Assembly: GCA_050290245.1 (NCBI GenBank)
Contig: JBNKHH010000011.1
Coordinates: 1 to 64,000, forward strand
Direction: 5' to 3'
DNA from: JBNKHH01 sp050290245
GTDB lineage: Bacteria > Pseudomonadota > Alphaproteobacteria > Rhodobacterales > Rhodobacteraceae
Length of the DNA stretch: 64,000 nucleotides
Below are positions 43,387-52,473 of the stretch, piece after piece (position 1 is the first letter of the stretch; each line of letters opens with the position of its first letter). The notes under the pieces are model-generated. The model saw nothing but the letters and a program-made list of their open reading frames with translations. It did no database searches and had not been told where the DNA came from. A program made the position numbers and the translations under genes.

Positions 43387-44796
43387 ATGGAACCCCTCAC
43401 CTGGACAGGCAGCCTGTCGGTACTGAACCCGGTTATGATCGCAGTTTGCGCAGTCTTTGCCGTGGCAGTGATCGCGCAGATCATCACCAGCTTTTTCGCC
43501 ATGGACACGGCCATGAGTGGCGGTGCGGCGGCGGTGAAAAAAGGCCCATATGACTATGCGGCCATGACGGTGCGCTACAGTTTTGCGGCTATCGTAGGGC
43601 TGGTGCTGATATATCTTGTTGGCGGCATTCTCGCGCCGTCGCTTCCGGCCAAGGGAATCCTGGGCACGCTGGCGACCCGCTTCCTGCCGGTCTGGATCGC
43701 CCTCGTGGCGACCTTCGCACTTTCCATTACCTTCAAACGCAAGCTCGGGCTTTATGGTAAACTGTTCGACAGCGTGATCGGCATGATCGGCTTTGGTATC
43801 GTCATGTTCTGGGTCTTTACCGCCATTTTCGGCGCGATGGACATGATCGTAACCCATGCGCCACTCGATCAGATGTCAGGCATGAAGAACAAAGTGCCAG
43901 GCACGCCCGTCAGTGACGACGGGGCCTACCCCTATTATCTTTTGGGCGGCGACAACCTGGCGAGAGATGTCTTCAGCCGAATGGTCAAAGGCTCGTGGGA
44001 GGTGATCAAGATCGCTCCCTTCGCGACGCTTTTCGCCTTTATGGTCGGCATTACGCTCGGACTGCCTGCCGCCTACTACGGCGGCAAGCTCGACACTCTC
44101 CTGACATTCCTTGCGAACCTGATCCTGGCCTTCCCGGTGATCCTGTTGTTCTACCTCTTGGTCACGCCCGAGATCGTTGCGACAGGTATCCCGATTTACA
44201 TGGCGGCAGTCCTGTTCATATTCCCCATCATCTTTACCGTGATCCTGATCAATTCGCGTTTTTTCACCCAGCCAAACAAGAATTACCTTTATCTTGGTAT
44301 CACGCTGGTGGTCGGCCTGTGGCTTTATCTCGGTATCGCCTGGAACAAGGACCCGCTGGGCATCATCGAGTTTCCGCCGAACCTGTTGGTCGTCTTCGTC
44401 TCGGTGGTCTTCGTGAACTCACCCACGGTGTTCCGCATCGTCAGGGGACTCGCGCTCGATATCAAGACGAGGGACTACGTTGCCGCAGGCCAGACAAGGG
44501 GCGAGGGCGCCTGGTACATCATGTTATGGGAAATCCTGCCGAATGCGCGGGGTCCGTTGATCGTCGATTTCTGCCTGCGGATCGGATACACCACCATTCT
44601 GCTCGGGACACTCGGCTTCTTTGGTCTCGGGCTTTCGCCCGAAAGCCCGGACTGGGGGTCGACGATCAATGATGGCCGCAAGCTTTTGGCTATTTATCCG
44701 CATCCTGCGCTGGCCCCGGCTCTGGCATTGATGAGCCTCGTGCTGGGTCTGAACCTGCTGGCGGATGGGCTGCGCGAAGAAAGCCTGAGGGACTGA
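43387..44796 (+). CDS. extended Dpp-type ABC permease, DppC-like
   Basis: 469 residues, about 150 more than a typical DppC. The extra N-terminal part (1-160) has several hydrophobic segments (near 13-37, 58-82, 98-115 and 130-155). The core permease domain starts at about residue 200 (WEVIKIAPFATLFAFMVG) and carries the EAA loop VAAGQTRGEGAWYIMLWEILPNARG near 365. A further hydrophobic hairpin, YLGITLVVGLWLYLGIAW, interrupts the core near 300. ATG 43387 follows a GAGGAGAGAG site, 13 bases after the first permease. Confidence 0.85.
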   Translation: MEPLTWTGSLSVLNPVMIAVCAVFAVAVIAQIITSFFAMDTAMSGGAAAVKKGPYDYAAMTVRYSFAAIVGLVLIYLVGGILAPSLPAKGILGTLATRFLPVWIALVATFALSITFKRKLGLYGKLFDSVIGMIGFGIVMFWVFTAIFGAMDMIVTHAPLDQMSGMKNKVPGTPVSDDGAYPYYLLGGDNLARDVFSRMVKGSWEVIKIAPFATLFAFMVGITLGLPAAYYGGKLDTLLTFLANLILAFPVILLFYLLVTPEIVATGIPIYMAAVLFIFPIIFTVILINSRFFTQPNKNYLYLGITLVVGLWLYLGIAWNKDPLGIIEFPPNLLVVFVSVVFVNSPTVFRIVRGLALDIKTRDYVAAGQTRGEGAWYIMLWEILPNARGPLIVDFCLRIGYTTILLGTLGFFGLGLSPESPDWGSTINDGRKLLAIYPHPALAPALALMSLVLGLNLLADGLREESLRD

Positions 44797-44802
44797 TGGG
44801 CC

Positions 44803-44895
44803 TTCTTCTTTTCAGAAATACTCCGGGGAGGTCTGGAGGGGCAGGGCCCCTCCAGCGGATCGACGCGCCAGCGGCGCGGCGAAACCAAAAGGAAC
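44803..44895. repeat. interspersed hairpin repeat, copy 2
   Basis: CTTCTTCTTTTCAGAAATAC, then CCGGGGAG and a 9-bp hairpin TGGAGGGGC/GCCCCTCCA (44834-44842 and 44846-44854), then a GC-rich tail. Same layout as copy 1 at 15240-15333. It lies between the permease and ATPase genes, inside the presumed operon. Confidence 0.6.
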
Positions 44896-44902
44896 GCACG
44901 CG

Positions 44903-46987
44903 ATGACCCAACAGGATTTCGACGGACCGATCCTGGAGATCGACCAGCTTTCGATCAGCTTCTTCACCCGGTTGCGAGAGATTCCGGCAGTGATGGATTT
45001 TTCCTGCACGGTTCAACCCGGCGAGGCCATGGGCCTGGTCGGCGAATCCGGTTGCGGCAAATCCACCGTCGCTCTCGGCGTTATGCAGGATCTGGGTGTT
45101 AACGGGCGCATCGTTGGGGGATCGATCAAGTTCAAGGGGCGTAACCTGAACGAGATGACCCAGGACGAATTGCGCACCATTCGTGGCAAGGAAATCGCCA
45201 TGATCTACCAGGAGCCGATGGCGTCGCTCAACCCTGCCATGCGGATCGGCAAGCAGTTGATGGAAGTGCCGATGATCCACGAAGGCGTGGATGAAAAAGA
45301 GGCCTATGCCCGCGCGCTGGAGGTCGTGACCGACGTGCGGTTGCCCGATCCCGAGCGGATGCTGAATAGTTATCCCCACCAGCTTTCGGGCGGTCAGCAG
45401 CAACGGATCGTCATCGCCATGGCGCTGATGTCCAAGCCTTCGCTTCTGATTCTGGACGAACCGACCACCGCTTTGGATGTCACAGTCGAGGCCGCGGTTG
45501 TCCAACTGGTCAAGGACCTGGGCAAGAAGTACGGTACGTCGATGCTGTTCATTAGCCACAACCTGGGGCTTGTGCTTGAGACATGCGACCGGCTTTGCGT
45601 GATGTATTCGGGAGAGGCGGTCGAGACCGGCTCGATCGCTGACGTCTTCGACAAGATGCAGCATCCCTATACCCAGGCCTTGTTTCGATCGATCCCACTG
45701 CCGGGGGCGGACAAGAATGCCCGTCCGCTGGTGGCGATCCCGGGCAACTTTCCTCTGCCTCACGAGCGTCCGCCGGGGTGCAATTTCGGTCCGCGTTGCG
45801 AGTATTTCGAAGCCGGGCGCTGTGATCAGGGCGACATCAGGATGGACACGGTCGCAGGTGACGACCGTCATGAGACCCGCTGCATAAAGTTCCGCGAGAT
45901 CGACTGGAACGCCCCGATTGAACTGGGTGAGCAGCATACACAAACCGAGCCTGGCAGGGTTGTCCTGAAGATGGAGAACCTCAAGAAATACTATGAGGTT
46001 GCGGCAAACTCGCTGTTCGGTGGCGGCGATACCAAAGTGGTAAAGGCCAACGAGGATTTGTCCTTCGAGGCGCGGGAGGGCGAAACGCTCGCGATTGTTG
46101 GCGAGTCCGGTTGTGGCAAATCGACCTTTGCGAAGGTTTTGATGGGGCTCGAGACTGCGACCGAGGGCAATATCATGCTCTATGACCAGTCGATCGAAGA
46201 AACTCCGATCGAGTCGCGCGATACACGGACGGTCTCGTCCGTCCAGATGGTGTTCCAGAACCCGTTCGACACGCTGAACCCCTCAATGACCGTGGGGCGT
46301 CAGATCATCCGTGCTCTGGAAATCTTCAAAGTCGGGAAATCCGAGGCCGAGCGGGAACAGCGGATGCTGGAGCTCCTAGACCTCGTGAAACTGCCGCGCG
46401 AATTCGCCACCCGCATGCCAAGGCAATTGTCCGGCGGGCAGAAACAGCGCGTTGGTATTGCCCGCGCCTTTGCCGGTGGTGCCAAGATCGTGGTGGCGGA
46501 CGAACCGGTTTCAGCTCTCGATGTCAGCGTGCAGGCGGCGGTGACCGATCTCTTGATGGAGATCCAGCGGACCGAGAAGACGACGCTCTTGTTCATCAGC
46601 CACGACCTGTCCATCGTGCGATACCTCGCCGACCGTGTCATGGTAATGTATCTCGGCCACGTGGTCGAAATCGGGAATACAGAGCAGGTCTTTGCACCTC
46701 CTTACCATCCGTACACCGAGGCTCTTCTGTCGGCGGTGCCGATTGCCGACACAAGTGTCGAGAAAAAGCATGTCGTTCTGGAAGGGGATATTCCCTCGGC
46801 GATGAACCCGCCGCCCGGATGTCCGTTCCAGACGCGGTGCAACTGGAAGAGCAAGGTCCCTGGAGGCCTTTGCGAGAAAGAAGTCCCGCCGGTCCGCAAC
46901 ATGCAAGGCGGACATCAGATCAAGTGTCACCTGTCCGATGCCGAGTTTGCCGCGATGGAGCCAGTGATCAAGTTCGCTGCCGAATAG
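44903..46987 (+). CDS. fused double ATPase of peptide ABC importer (DppD-DppF-like)
   Basis: 694 residues with two complete ATPase domains. First: Walker A GLVGESGCGKSTVALG (about 46-55), signature LSGGQQQRIVIAMAL, Walker B LLILDEPT, then the oligopeptide C-terminal Cys motif (PPGCNFGPRCEYF). Second: Walker A GESGCGKSTFAKV (about 400), signature LSGGQKQRVGIARAF, Walker B IVVADEPVSALD, and a matching C-terminal PPPGCPFQTRCNW. Powers the adjacent permeases. The fusion is common in alphaproteobacteria. Confidence 0.92.
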   Translation: MTQQDFDGPILEIDQLSISFFTRLREIPAVMDFSCTVQPGEAMGLVGESGCGKSTVALGVMQDLGVNGRIVGGSIKFKGRNLNEMTQDELRTIRGKEIAMIYQEPMASLNPAMRIGKQLMEVPMIHEGVDEKEAYARALEVVTDVRLPDPERMLNSYPHQLSGGQQQRIVIAMALMSKPSLLILDEPTTALDVTVEAAVVQLVKDLGKKYGTSMLFISHNLGLVLETCDRLCVMYSGEAVETGSIADVFDKMQHPYTQALFRSIPLPGADKNARPLVAIPGNFPLPHERPPGCNFGPRCEYFEAGRCDQGDIRMDTVAGDDRHETRCIKFREIDWNAPIELGEQHTQTEPGRVVLKMENLKKYYEVAANSLFGGGDTKVVKANEDLSFEAREGETLAIVGESGCGKSTFAKVLMGLETATEGNIMLYDQSIEETPIESRDTRTVSSVQMVFQNPFDTLNPSMTVGRQIIRALEIFKVGKSEAEREQRMLELLDLVKLPREFATRMPRQLSGGQKQRVGIARAFAGGAKIVVADEPVSALDVSVQAAVTDLLMEIQRTEKTTLLFISHDLSIVRYLADRVMVMYLGHVVEIGNTEQVFAPPYHPYTEALLSAVPIADTSVEKKHVVLEGDIPSAMNPPPGCPFQTRCNWKSKVPGGLCEKEVPPVRNMQGGHQIKCHLSDAEFAAMEPVIKFAAE

Positions 46988-47067
46988 CAACCGGCCGCCG
47001 AACCCGCCTCTGCTTTCTTGATCGGTTCCGGTCGCCCGATTAGGCTGGAATCGAAAGGCAAGAGGTC

Positions 47068-48045
47068 ATGCTTCGCTTGGTTGTCCGCCTCATCCTGGCA
47101 CTTCTGGTGCTGTTGGCCTTGGCCATCGCCGCCTATCGGCTGCTTGCCTTCCAGCGTGAAATACGTGCGGCCGAGGCCCTGATGGTCGAGGGAAGCCGGA
47201 TGGTGGAGACACCGCTTGGCACGATCCACGTCATTGAAAGGGGGCGAAAGACAGGCACTCCGATCTTGTTGATACATGGTGCAGTGGGGTGGGCCGGGCT
47301 GTGGTCAGACACTCTGGACGATCTCGCCGAACGAGGGTTTCGCGCCATGGCAATTGATTTGCCCCCCATGGGCTTGTCGGAGCGCGGCGCGCTGACCGAT
47401 TACTCCAGGCAGGCACAGGCCTTACGCATTCTGAACTTTGTCGAAGCCGAAAGACTTCGCCCCGTTATCGTCGCCCATTCTTTCGGGGCGGGTCCCGCCG
47501 CCGAGGCAATGATCGCATCTCCCGAAGCGTTTCGCGGCGCTGTCATCGTTTCAGGGGTCATGGCATTGGGGCAGGATGGTGCCGGCAAGGAACTGTTCGC
47601 TGCCCTGCGACCACTGCCCATCCGCGAAGCGCTTGTTTCGGCCACGATCACGAACCCGCACCTCGCGCCGACGCTTGTTCGCCGCTTCTTCCATCGCAAA
47701 GAGGCCATCACAGACGCGCGCATTGCCCTTCTAATGCATCCGTTCACACGAGTTGGAACCGCCGAGGCGTTGGCGAGGTCCCTTCCGTCAATTCTTTTGC
47801 CCCCGAAGAGTGCGCGCAGCACCAACCCGGCAAGTTATGGTAGGCTGGAGGTTCCAATTGCCCTGATTTGGGGCTTGGAAGACACTGTGACACCACCGGA
47901 GCAGGCAGATGCGTTGAAATCGGCTTTGGGCGGTGCACCGTTGTTCTGGCTTGAGGATGTCGGCCACATCCCACAGCTTGAAGCGCCTGACAGGTTCCAC
48001 GATGCCCTTGCCCGCGCTATCGCCTTGGTGGAAAGTCCAACTTGA
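47068..48045 (+). CDS. membrane-anchored alpha/beta hydrolase
   Basis: 325 residues. An N-terminal helix (about 3-28, LVVRLILALLVLLALAIAAYRLLAF) anchors it; the hydrolase fold follows: oxyanion HGAVGWAG near 68, nucleophile Ser in VAHSFGAG (H-S-F-G variant of GxSxG) near 140, Asp in IWGLEDTVTPP near 270 and His in EDVGHIPQLEAP near 300. Substrate unknown. Just upstream of xthA, separate transcript possible. Confidence 0.82.
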   Translation: MLRLVVRLILALLVLLALAIAAYRLLAFQREIRAAEALMVEGSRMVETPLGTIHVIERGRKTGTPILLIHGAVGWAGLWSDTLDDLAERGFRAMAIDLPPMGLSERGALTDYSRQAQALRILNFVEAERLRPVIVAHSFGAGPAAEAMIASPEAFRGAVIVSGVMALGQDGAGKELFAALRPLPIREALVSATITNPHLAPTLVRRFFHRKEAITDARIALLMHPFTRVGTAEALARSLPSILLPPKSARSTNPASYGRLEVPIALIWGLEDTVTPPEQADALKSALGGAPLFWLEDVGHIPQLEAPDRFHDALARAIALVESPT

Positions 48046-48089
48046 AACAAGGACAGCCGCATCTCACATAGGCGGGAGGGAGTATTTGA

Positions 48090-48878
48090 ATGACGTTCAC
48101 GATTGCGACCTGGAATATTAACTCGGTTCGACTGCGCGAGGGCATCGTTGCGCGGCTGATGACCGACGAGGCGCCGGATGTCATCTGCCTGCAAGAGTGC
48201 AAGTCGCCGGTTGAGAAAATCCCGGTCGAAACGTTCAAGAGCCTAGGCTACGCTCACATGGTGGCCCGTGGGCAAAAGGGCTACAACGGCGTCGCTATCC
48301 TGTCGAAGCTTCCCATGGACGACGCCGGAGACCGTGATTGGGCCGGGTTGGGACATGCCCGCCATGTTGCTGGGCGGTTGGCAAACGGTGTGACGATCCA
48401 CAACTTCTATGTTCCTGCGGGCGGCGACGTTCCTGATCGGGACGTGAACGAGAAATTCGGTCAAAAGCTGGATTTCCTGGCCGAGATGCGCGATGCCTAT
48501 CACGCTGAAAGACCTTCTAAATCCATCCTCGTGGGTGATCTGAACATCGCCCCGCGCGAAGACGACGTCTGGGACCATAAGAAGCTTCTGAGGATCGTCA
48601 GCCACACGCCTATCGAGGTCGAGCACCTTGGAGCCGTCCAGGACGCGGGGGACTGGGTCGACGTGACGCGCAAAGACATTCCGGAGGGGTTGCTCTACAG
48701 CTGGTGGTCCTATCGCGCCCGTGACTGGGATGCCGCTGACAAGGGGCGGAGGCTGGATCACATCTGGGCAACTCCGGACATCGCGAGTGCAAGCCACTCA
48801 AGTCGGGTCTTGAGAGACGCGAGAGGGTGGGAGCAACCCTCGGATCACGCACCGGTCTTCGCGACCTTCGATCTGTAG
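48090..48878 (+). CDS. xthA: exodeoxyribonuclease III
   Basis: 262 residues, AP endonuclease/3'-5' exonuclease of base-excision repair. Visible family residues are WNINSVR (Asn), CLQECK (Glu, metal), GDLNIAPREDDVWD (Asp, Asn), the Arg/Asp stretch RRLDHIWATPD, and SDHAPV (the catalytic Asp-His). AGGCGGGAGGGAG lies just upstream of the ATG. Immediately follows the hydrolase gene. Confidence 0.92.
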   Translation: MTFTIATWNINSVRLREGIVARLMTDEAPDVICLQECKSPVEKIPVETFKSLGYAHMVARGQKGYNGVAILSKLPMDDAGDRDWAGLGHARHVAGRLANGVTIHNFYVPAGGDVPDRDVNEKFGQKLDFLAEMRDAYHAERPSKSILVGDLNIAPREDDVWDHKKLLRIVSHTPIEVEHLGAVQDAGDWVDVTRKDIPEGLLYSWWSYRARDWDAADKGRRLDHIWATPDIASASHSSRVLRDARGWEQPSDHAPVFATFDL

Positions 48879-48890
48879 AGCGCCGCAGTC

Positions 48891-50402
48891 ATGAGCCGTT
48901 ATCCATCAGTCAAAGGCCAACTGACGCGGCGCGCGGCCCTGTTCGCAGGTGGAGCGGCTGTTGGCGGATACCTGGGCGCGAAGCTGTCCGGCAATGTGCC
49001 GTCCGTGAACGGGACGCAGCGCATCTCGGCAGACGGTGCCGAGAACACGCTGAACGATGCAAGCCAGTTGAACCAGACTCCGATTGCGCGCCACATCGTG
49101 GTCAGGGAAAATCCGGGCGAGGCGATGATTGCCAGTCTTCGCAAGGAGATGAATTCAGCGCGCGAGGACGGGCGGCCATTCAATATCGGTGCCGCGCGTC
49201 ATTCGATGGGGGGCCATGCCATCCCGCCAGAGGGCTACGCCGTTACGTATGATAACGGGATGGTCCAGCCGGATCTTCGGCGCGGTGTGTTCCGGGCTCA
49301 CCCCGGGGCGCGGTGGCACCACGTCATTTCCGCGTTGGACCACGTCGGGATGAGTCCGAAGGTCATGCAGTCGAACAACGACTTTGGTGTCGCAGCGACG
49401 TTCTGCGTCAACGCCCACGGTTGGCCGGTGTCGCACGGCCCTATGGGGGCAACGGTCAAGACGCTCTATTTGCTTCGGCCCGACGGTGAGCTGTTGAGGG
49501 TTTCACGGGACGAGTTTCCGGAAATCTTCCAACTCACGATGGGGGGATATGGGCTCACGGGCGCCATCGTTGATATCGAGGTCGACATGGTCCCGAACCG
49601 GCGCCTTGTGCCGACGTTTCAAAAGCTATCGTCGCGCGAGTTTGCGCCTTTTTTCGTAGGTGCGATTGAAGCGGGTGATGTCGAGATGGCTTACGGGCGG
49701 CTGAACGTCGATCGCGGGACATTCTTTGAAGATGCCCTGATGATTACGTATCGCCCATCTTCGAACCAGGACGAATTGCCACCGGCCAGCGGATCGGATT
49801 TCCGAGGCAAGGCCGCAGCGCGCGTCTTTCGAATGCAGCTGCACAACGAACGTATTAAGGATTGGCGGTGGTGGCTGGAGACCGATTTCGGGCCGATGAT
49901 CGGTGATGGCGAGGTCACTCGGAATTCGCTCCTGAATGTTCCGGTCGCGACATTGGACGACCGTGACCCGACCCGCACCGATATCCTGCACGAATACTTT
50001 GTCCCGCCGGAACGTTTTCCCGACTTTGTTCATGCTTGCCAGGAGGTCATCCCGGCCAGCTACCAGGAACTTTTGAACATTACACTGCGCTATGTGCGCG
50101 CCGACAGGGAAAGTGTCCTGTCCTATGCTCAGGGCAATCGGATCGCCTGCGTGATGCTATTCAGCCAGGAAATGACCCGGCGTGCCGAAATTGATCACCA
50201 GCGCATGACCCGTGAATTGATTGATCGGGTGCTGGACTTGGGCGGGACCTATTACCTGCCCTACAGGCCACATGCCAGCCGAGAGCAATTCCTGCGCGCC
50301 TATCCGCGCGCGCCAGAATTTGCGGCCCGCAAAGTGGAATTGGATCCCGAGCGGCTGTTCCGAAACATGTTCTGGGACAATTATCTTGAGGGCCTGGCAT
50401 GA
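48891..50402 (+). CDS. Tat-signal FAD-linked oxidase (aldonolactone oxidase-like)
   Basis: 503 residues with a twin-arginine-like signal LTRRAALFAGGAAVGGYLGA (near 10-30). The PCMH-type FAD domain has GAARHSMGGHAIPPEG and GATVKTLYLLRPDGELLRV; GYGLTGAIVDIEVDMVPN follows. A C-terminal region with RYVRADRESVLSYAQGNR is consistent with D-arabinono-lactone/aldonolactone oxidases. Substrate unknown. The next small ORF overlaps its stop by 3 bases. Confidence 0.82.
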   Translation: MSRYPSVKGQLTRRAALFAGGAAVGGYLGAKLSGNVPSVNGTQRISADGAENTLNDASQLNQTPIARHIVVRENPGEAMIASLRKEMNSAREDGRPFNIGAARHSMGGHAIPPEGYAVTYDNGMVQPDLRRGVFRAHPGARWHHVISALDHVGMSPKVMQSNNDFGVAATFCVNAHGWPVSHGPMGATVKTLYLLRPDGELLRVSRDEFPEIFQLTMGGYGLTGAIVDIEVDMVPNRRLVPTFQKLSSREFAPFFVGAIEAGDVEMAYGRLNVDRGTFFEDALMITYRPSSNQDELPPASGSDFRGKAAARVFRMQLHNERIKDWRWWLETDFGPMIGDGEVTRNSLLNVPVATLDDRDPTRTDILHEYFVPPERFPDFVHACQEVIPASYQELLNITLRYVRADRESVLSYAQGNRIACVMLFSQEMTRRAEIDHQRMTRELIDRVLDLGGTYYLPYRPHASREQFLRAYPRAPEFAARKVELDPERLFRNMFWDNYLEGLA

Positions 50403-50533
50403 GCCTTTGGCAAAATGATGCGATGATGTATTTCGCCGCATTGATGGCGGCAGCATCGCTGGCCTACATTTCCGGGGCGCCGGATGAGAACGGCATGGCC
50501 TTCAGTGCTTTTGCCCACGATACCAGCCTTTGA
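50399..50533 (+). CDS. 44-residue membrane peptide coupled to FAD oxidase
   Basis: MSLWQNDAMMYFAALMAAAS is followed by LAYISGAPDENGMAFSAFAHDTSL. One hydrophobic segment (9-24). Its ATG overlaps the oxidase TGA (ATGA), the standard layout for translational coupling. No known family. It could be a membrane partner or just an incidental frame. Confidence 0.45.
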   Translation: MSLWQNDAMMYFAALMAAASLAYISGAPDENGMAFSAFAHDTSL

Positions 50534-50681
50534 CATTGGCGCAAAAGGCCGCGCTGTCGTTCAAAGACCGGTGATTGCGACGAGCCAATCAAGGATTTGA
50601 TGCCGCGCCTTGCCACCCACCTCTTGGTTATTGGCCGGAGGTTCGCATATAAGGCCCGGGAAACGCGATCCGAGGATGACC

Positions 50682-51599
50682 ATGCTTGAACTGAATTCCA
50701 ACGGCGGTGGTGCCGACCAAGGCGATCTTATCAAGGACAGCAATGAAGCGACCTTCATGGCCGATGTTGTCGAGGCCAGCCAGACGGTTCCGGTCATTGT
50801 CGATTTCTGGGCGCCGTGGTGCGGCCCTTGTCGGCAGTTGACCCCTGCGCTTGAGCAGGCCGTCAAGGACGCGCGCGGCGCAGTCAAACTGGTCAAGATC
50901 AACGTCGACGACAACCAGGCCATCGCGGGACAACTGCGCATCCAGTCCATCCCGACCGTCTATGGCTTCTGGCAGGGCCAGCCTGTGGATGGTTTTCAGG
51001 GCGCTGTTCCCGCAAGTGAATTAAAGGCATTCATCGGCCGGCTGATCGAAGCATCGGGCGGCGAGGCCGGTGGTGGGCTTTCCGAGGCCGTCGAGACCGC
51101 CGAGCAGATGTTGGAGGAGGGCGCTGCGGCCGACGCAGCACAGGTGTTCGCGGCCGTCTTGCAGGAAGACGCGGCGAACGCGCCGGCCTATGGCGGCCTT
51201 GTGCGCAGCTATCTGGCATTGGATCAGGTCGAGCAGGCCGAGGGCGTCTTGGCCAATGTCCCCGAAGACCTGGCGTCGGCTCCCGAAGTCGAAGCCGCGC
51301 GCGCTCAGCTTGAATTGGCGCGTCAGGCTGCCGACGCAGGTCCTGTCGCAGAACTGCGCGCCAGGGTCGATGCCTCGCCCGACGATCATCAGGCACGGTT
51401 TGAACTAGCGCAGGCTCTTCACGCTTCTGGCGACGTGGCGGGAGCGGTGGATGCCCTCCTCGAACTGTTCCGGCGTGATCGCGAATGGAACGACGGGGCA
51501 GCACGGGCGCAGCTTTTTACCATTTTCGAAGCGCTTAAGCCGAACGATCCGATTGCCTTGAACGGACGCCGGAAACTTTCGTCGATGATATTTGCCTAA
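50682..51599 (+). CDS. thioredoxin-TPR protein (CnoX/YbbN-like)
   Basis: 305 residues: an N-terminal thioredoxin domain with WAPWCGPCR (about 45) and a cis-Pro loop in IQSIPTVYGF, followed by TPR-like helices (about 130-300) ending in RKLSSMIFA. This is the CnoX/YbbN layout, a co-chaperone in redox protection of proteins. ATG 50682 is 6 bases after GAGGA; another ATG lies 6 bases upstream. The Lon-N gene is 27 bases downstream. Confidence 0.85.
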   Translation: MLELNSNGGGADQGDLIKDSNEATFMADVVEASQTVPVIVDFWAPWCGPCRQLTPALEQAVKDARGAVKLVKINVDDNQAIAGQLRIQSIPTVYGFWQGQPVDGFQGAVPASELKAFIGRLIEASGGEAGGGLSEAVETAEQMLEEGAAADAAQVFAAVLQEDAANAPAYGGLVRSYLALDQVEQAEGVLANVPEDLASAPEVEAARAQLELARQAADAGPVAELRARVDASPDDHQARFELAQALHASGDVAGAVDALLELFRRDREWNDGAARAQLFTIFEALKPNDPIALNGRRKLSSMIFA

Positions 51600-51625
51600 T
51601 GCGCATTGCGGGCTAAGTCCTGTTC

Positions 51626-52267
51626 ATGTTTGCAGCGTCAGATCTTCCCGACACGATCCCGGTGTTTCCCCTGCCGGGCGCGCTCTTGTTACCGCGGTCG
51701 CGCTTGCCTTTGCATATCTTCGAGCCGCGCTATCTCGCGATGCTCGACGACACGATGAAGACGACGCACCGGCTGATCGGAATGATCCAGCCGCGCGATG
51801 GACAGTTCAACAGCGAGACCCAGCTACAGACCATTGGATGCGCCGGTCGATTGACGGCCTTTTCGGAAACCGAAGATGGCCGGTACATGATCACTTTGTC
51901 AGGTATTTCGCGTTTTCGTGTTCTGAACGAGGTAGAGGGCTTTACCCCCTATCGCCGTTGCAACGTGTCTTGGGCCGGTTTTGATCGTGATCTGGGCCCG
52001 GCTGAGCATGATCCCGGTCTGGAACGAACCCGGTTCTTCGAGCTTCTGCGCATGTTCTTTGAAACCGAGGAATTGCGCACCGACTGGCCATCCCTTGAGG
52101 ACGCGGACGACGAGTTGCTGATCAATTCCCTGTCGATGCTCTGTCCGTTCGAGCCGGAGGACAAGCAGGCGCTGTTGGAGGCGCCGTCGCTGGAAACCCG
52201 GCGGGAAACGATCGTCACCTTGATCGAGTTCGCCATGCGTGGCGGCAAGGAGGAGACCCTGCAATGA
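51626..52267 (+). CDS. Lon-N-domain substrate-binding protein
   Basis: 213 residues of the Lon-protease N-terminal (PUA-like) domain without ATPase or peptidase. Motifs: IPVFPLPGALLLPRSRLPLHIFEPRYLAMLDD and GCAGRLTAFSETEDGRYMITLSGISRFRV. The stop overlaps the following small gene by 4 bases (ATGA), so the pair is co-translated. Role in protein quality control presumed. Confidence 0.88.
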   Translation: MFAASDLPDTIPVFPLPGALLLPRSRLPLHIFEPRYLAMLDDTMKTTHRLIGMIQPRDGQFNSETQLQTIGCAGRLTAFSETEDGRYMITLSGISRFRVLNEVEGFTPYRRCNVSWAGFDRDLGPAEHDPGLERTRFFELLRMFFETEELRTDWPSLEDADDELLINSLSMLCPFEPEDKQALLEAPSLETRRETIVTLIEFAMRGGKEETLQ

Positions 52268-52446
52268 CAGACCAACCCGCTTTCGATCGCCGCATGCTGG
52301 AATCGCTTGTTTGTCCCGAGACCCGTGCCCAGTTGACCTATGACGCGGAAGCCCAGGAACTGATTTCAAAGGCCGCGCACCTGGCCTACCCGATCCGGAA
52401 CGGTATTCCGATCATGCTTGTGGACGAGGCTCGCAAGCTGGATTGA
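52264..52446 (+). CDS. Trm112/UPF0434-like small protein
   Basis: 60 residues: FDRRMLESLVCPETRAQLTYD then HLAYPIRNGIPIMLVDEARKLD. The single remaining CP motif suggests the zinc ribbon of Trm112 has been lost, as in UPF0434. It overlaps the Lon-N gene by 4 bases. Confidence 0.8.
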   Translation: MTDQPAFDRRMLESLVCPETRAQLTYDAEAQELISKAAHLAYPIRNGIPIMLVDEARKLD

Positions 52447-52473
52447 GCCTGTGGTCCATGTCAGCGCCGGGAG

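Noticed and set aside
44690..45943. 417-codon frame antisense to the fused ATPase
   Set aside because: Antisense of Walker and signature motifs, no protein family.
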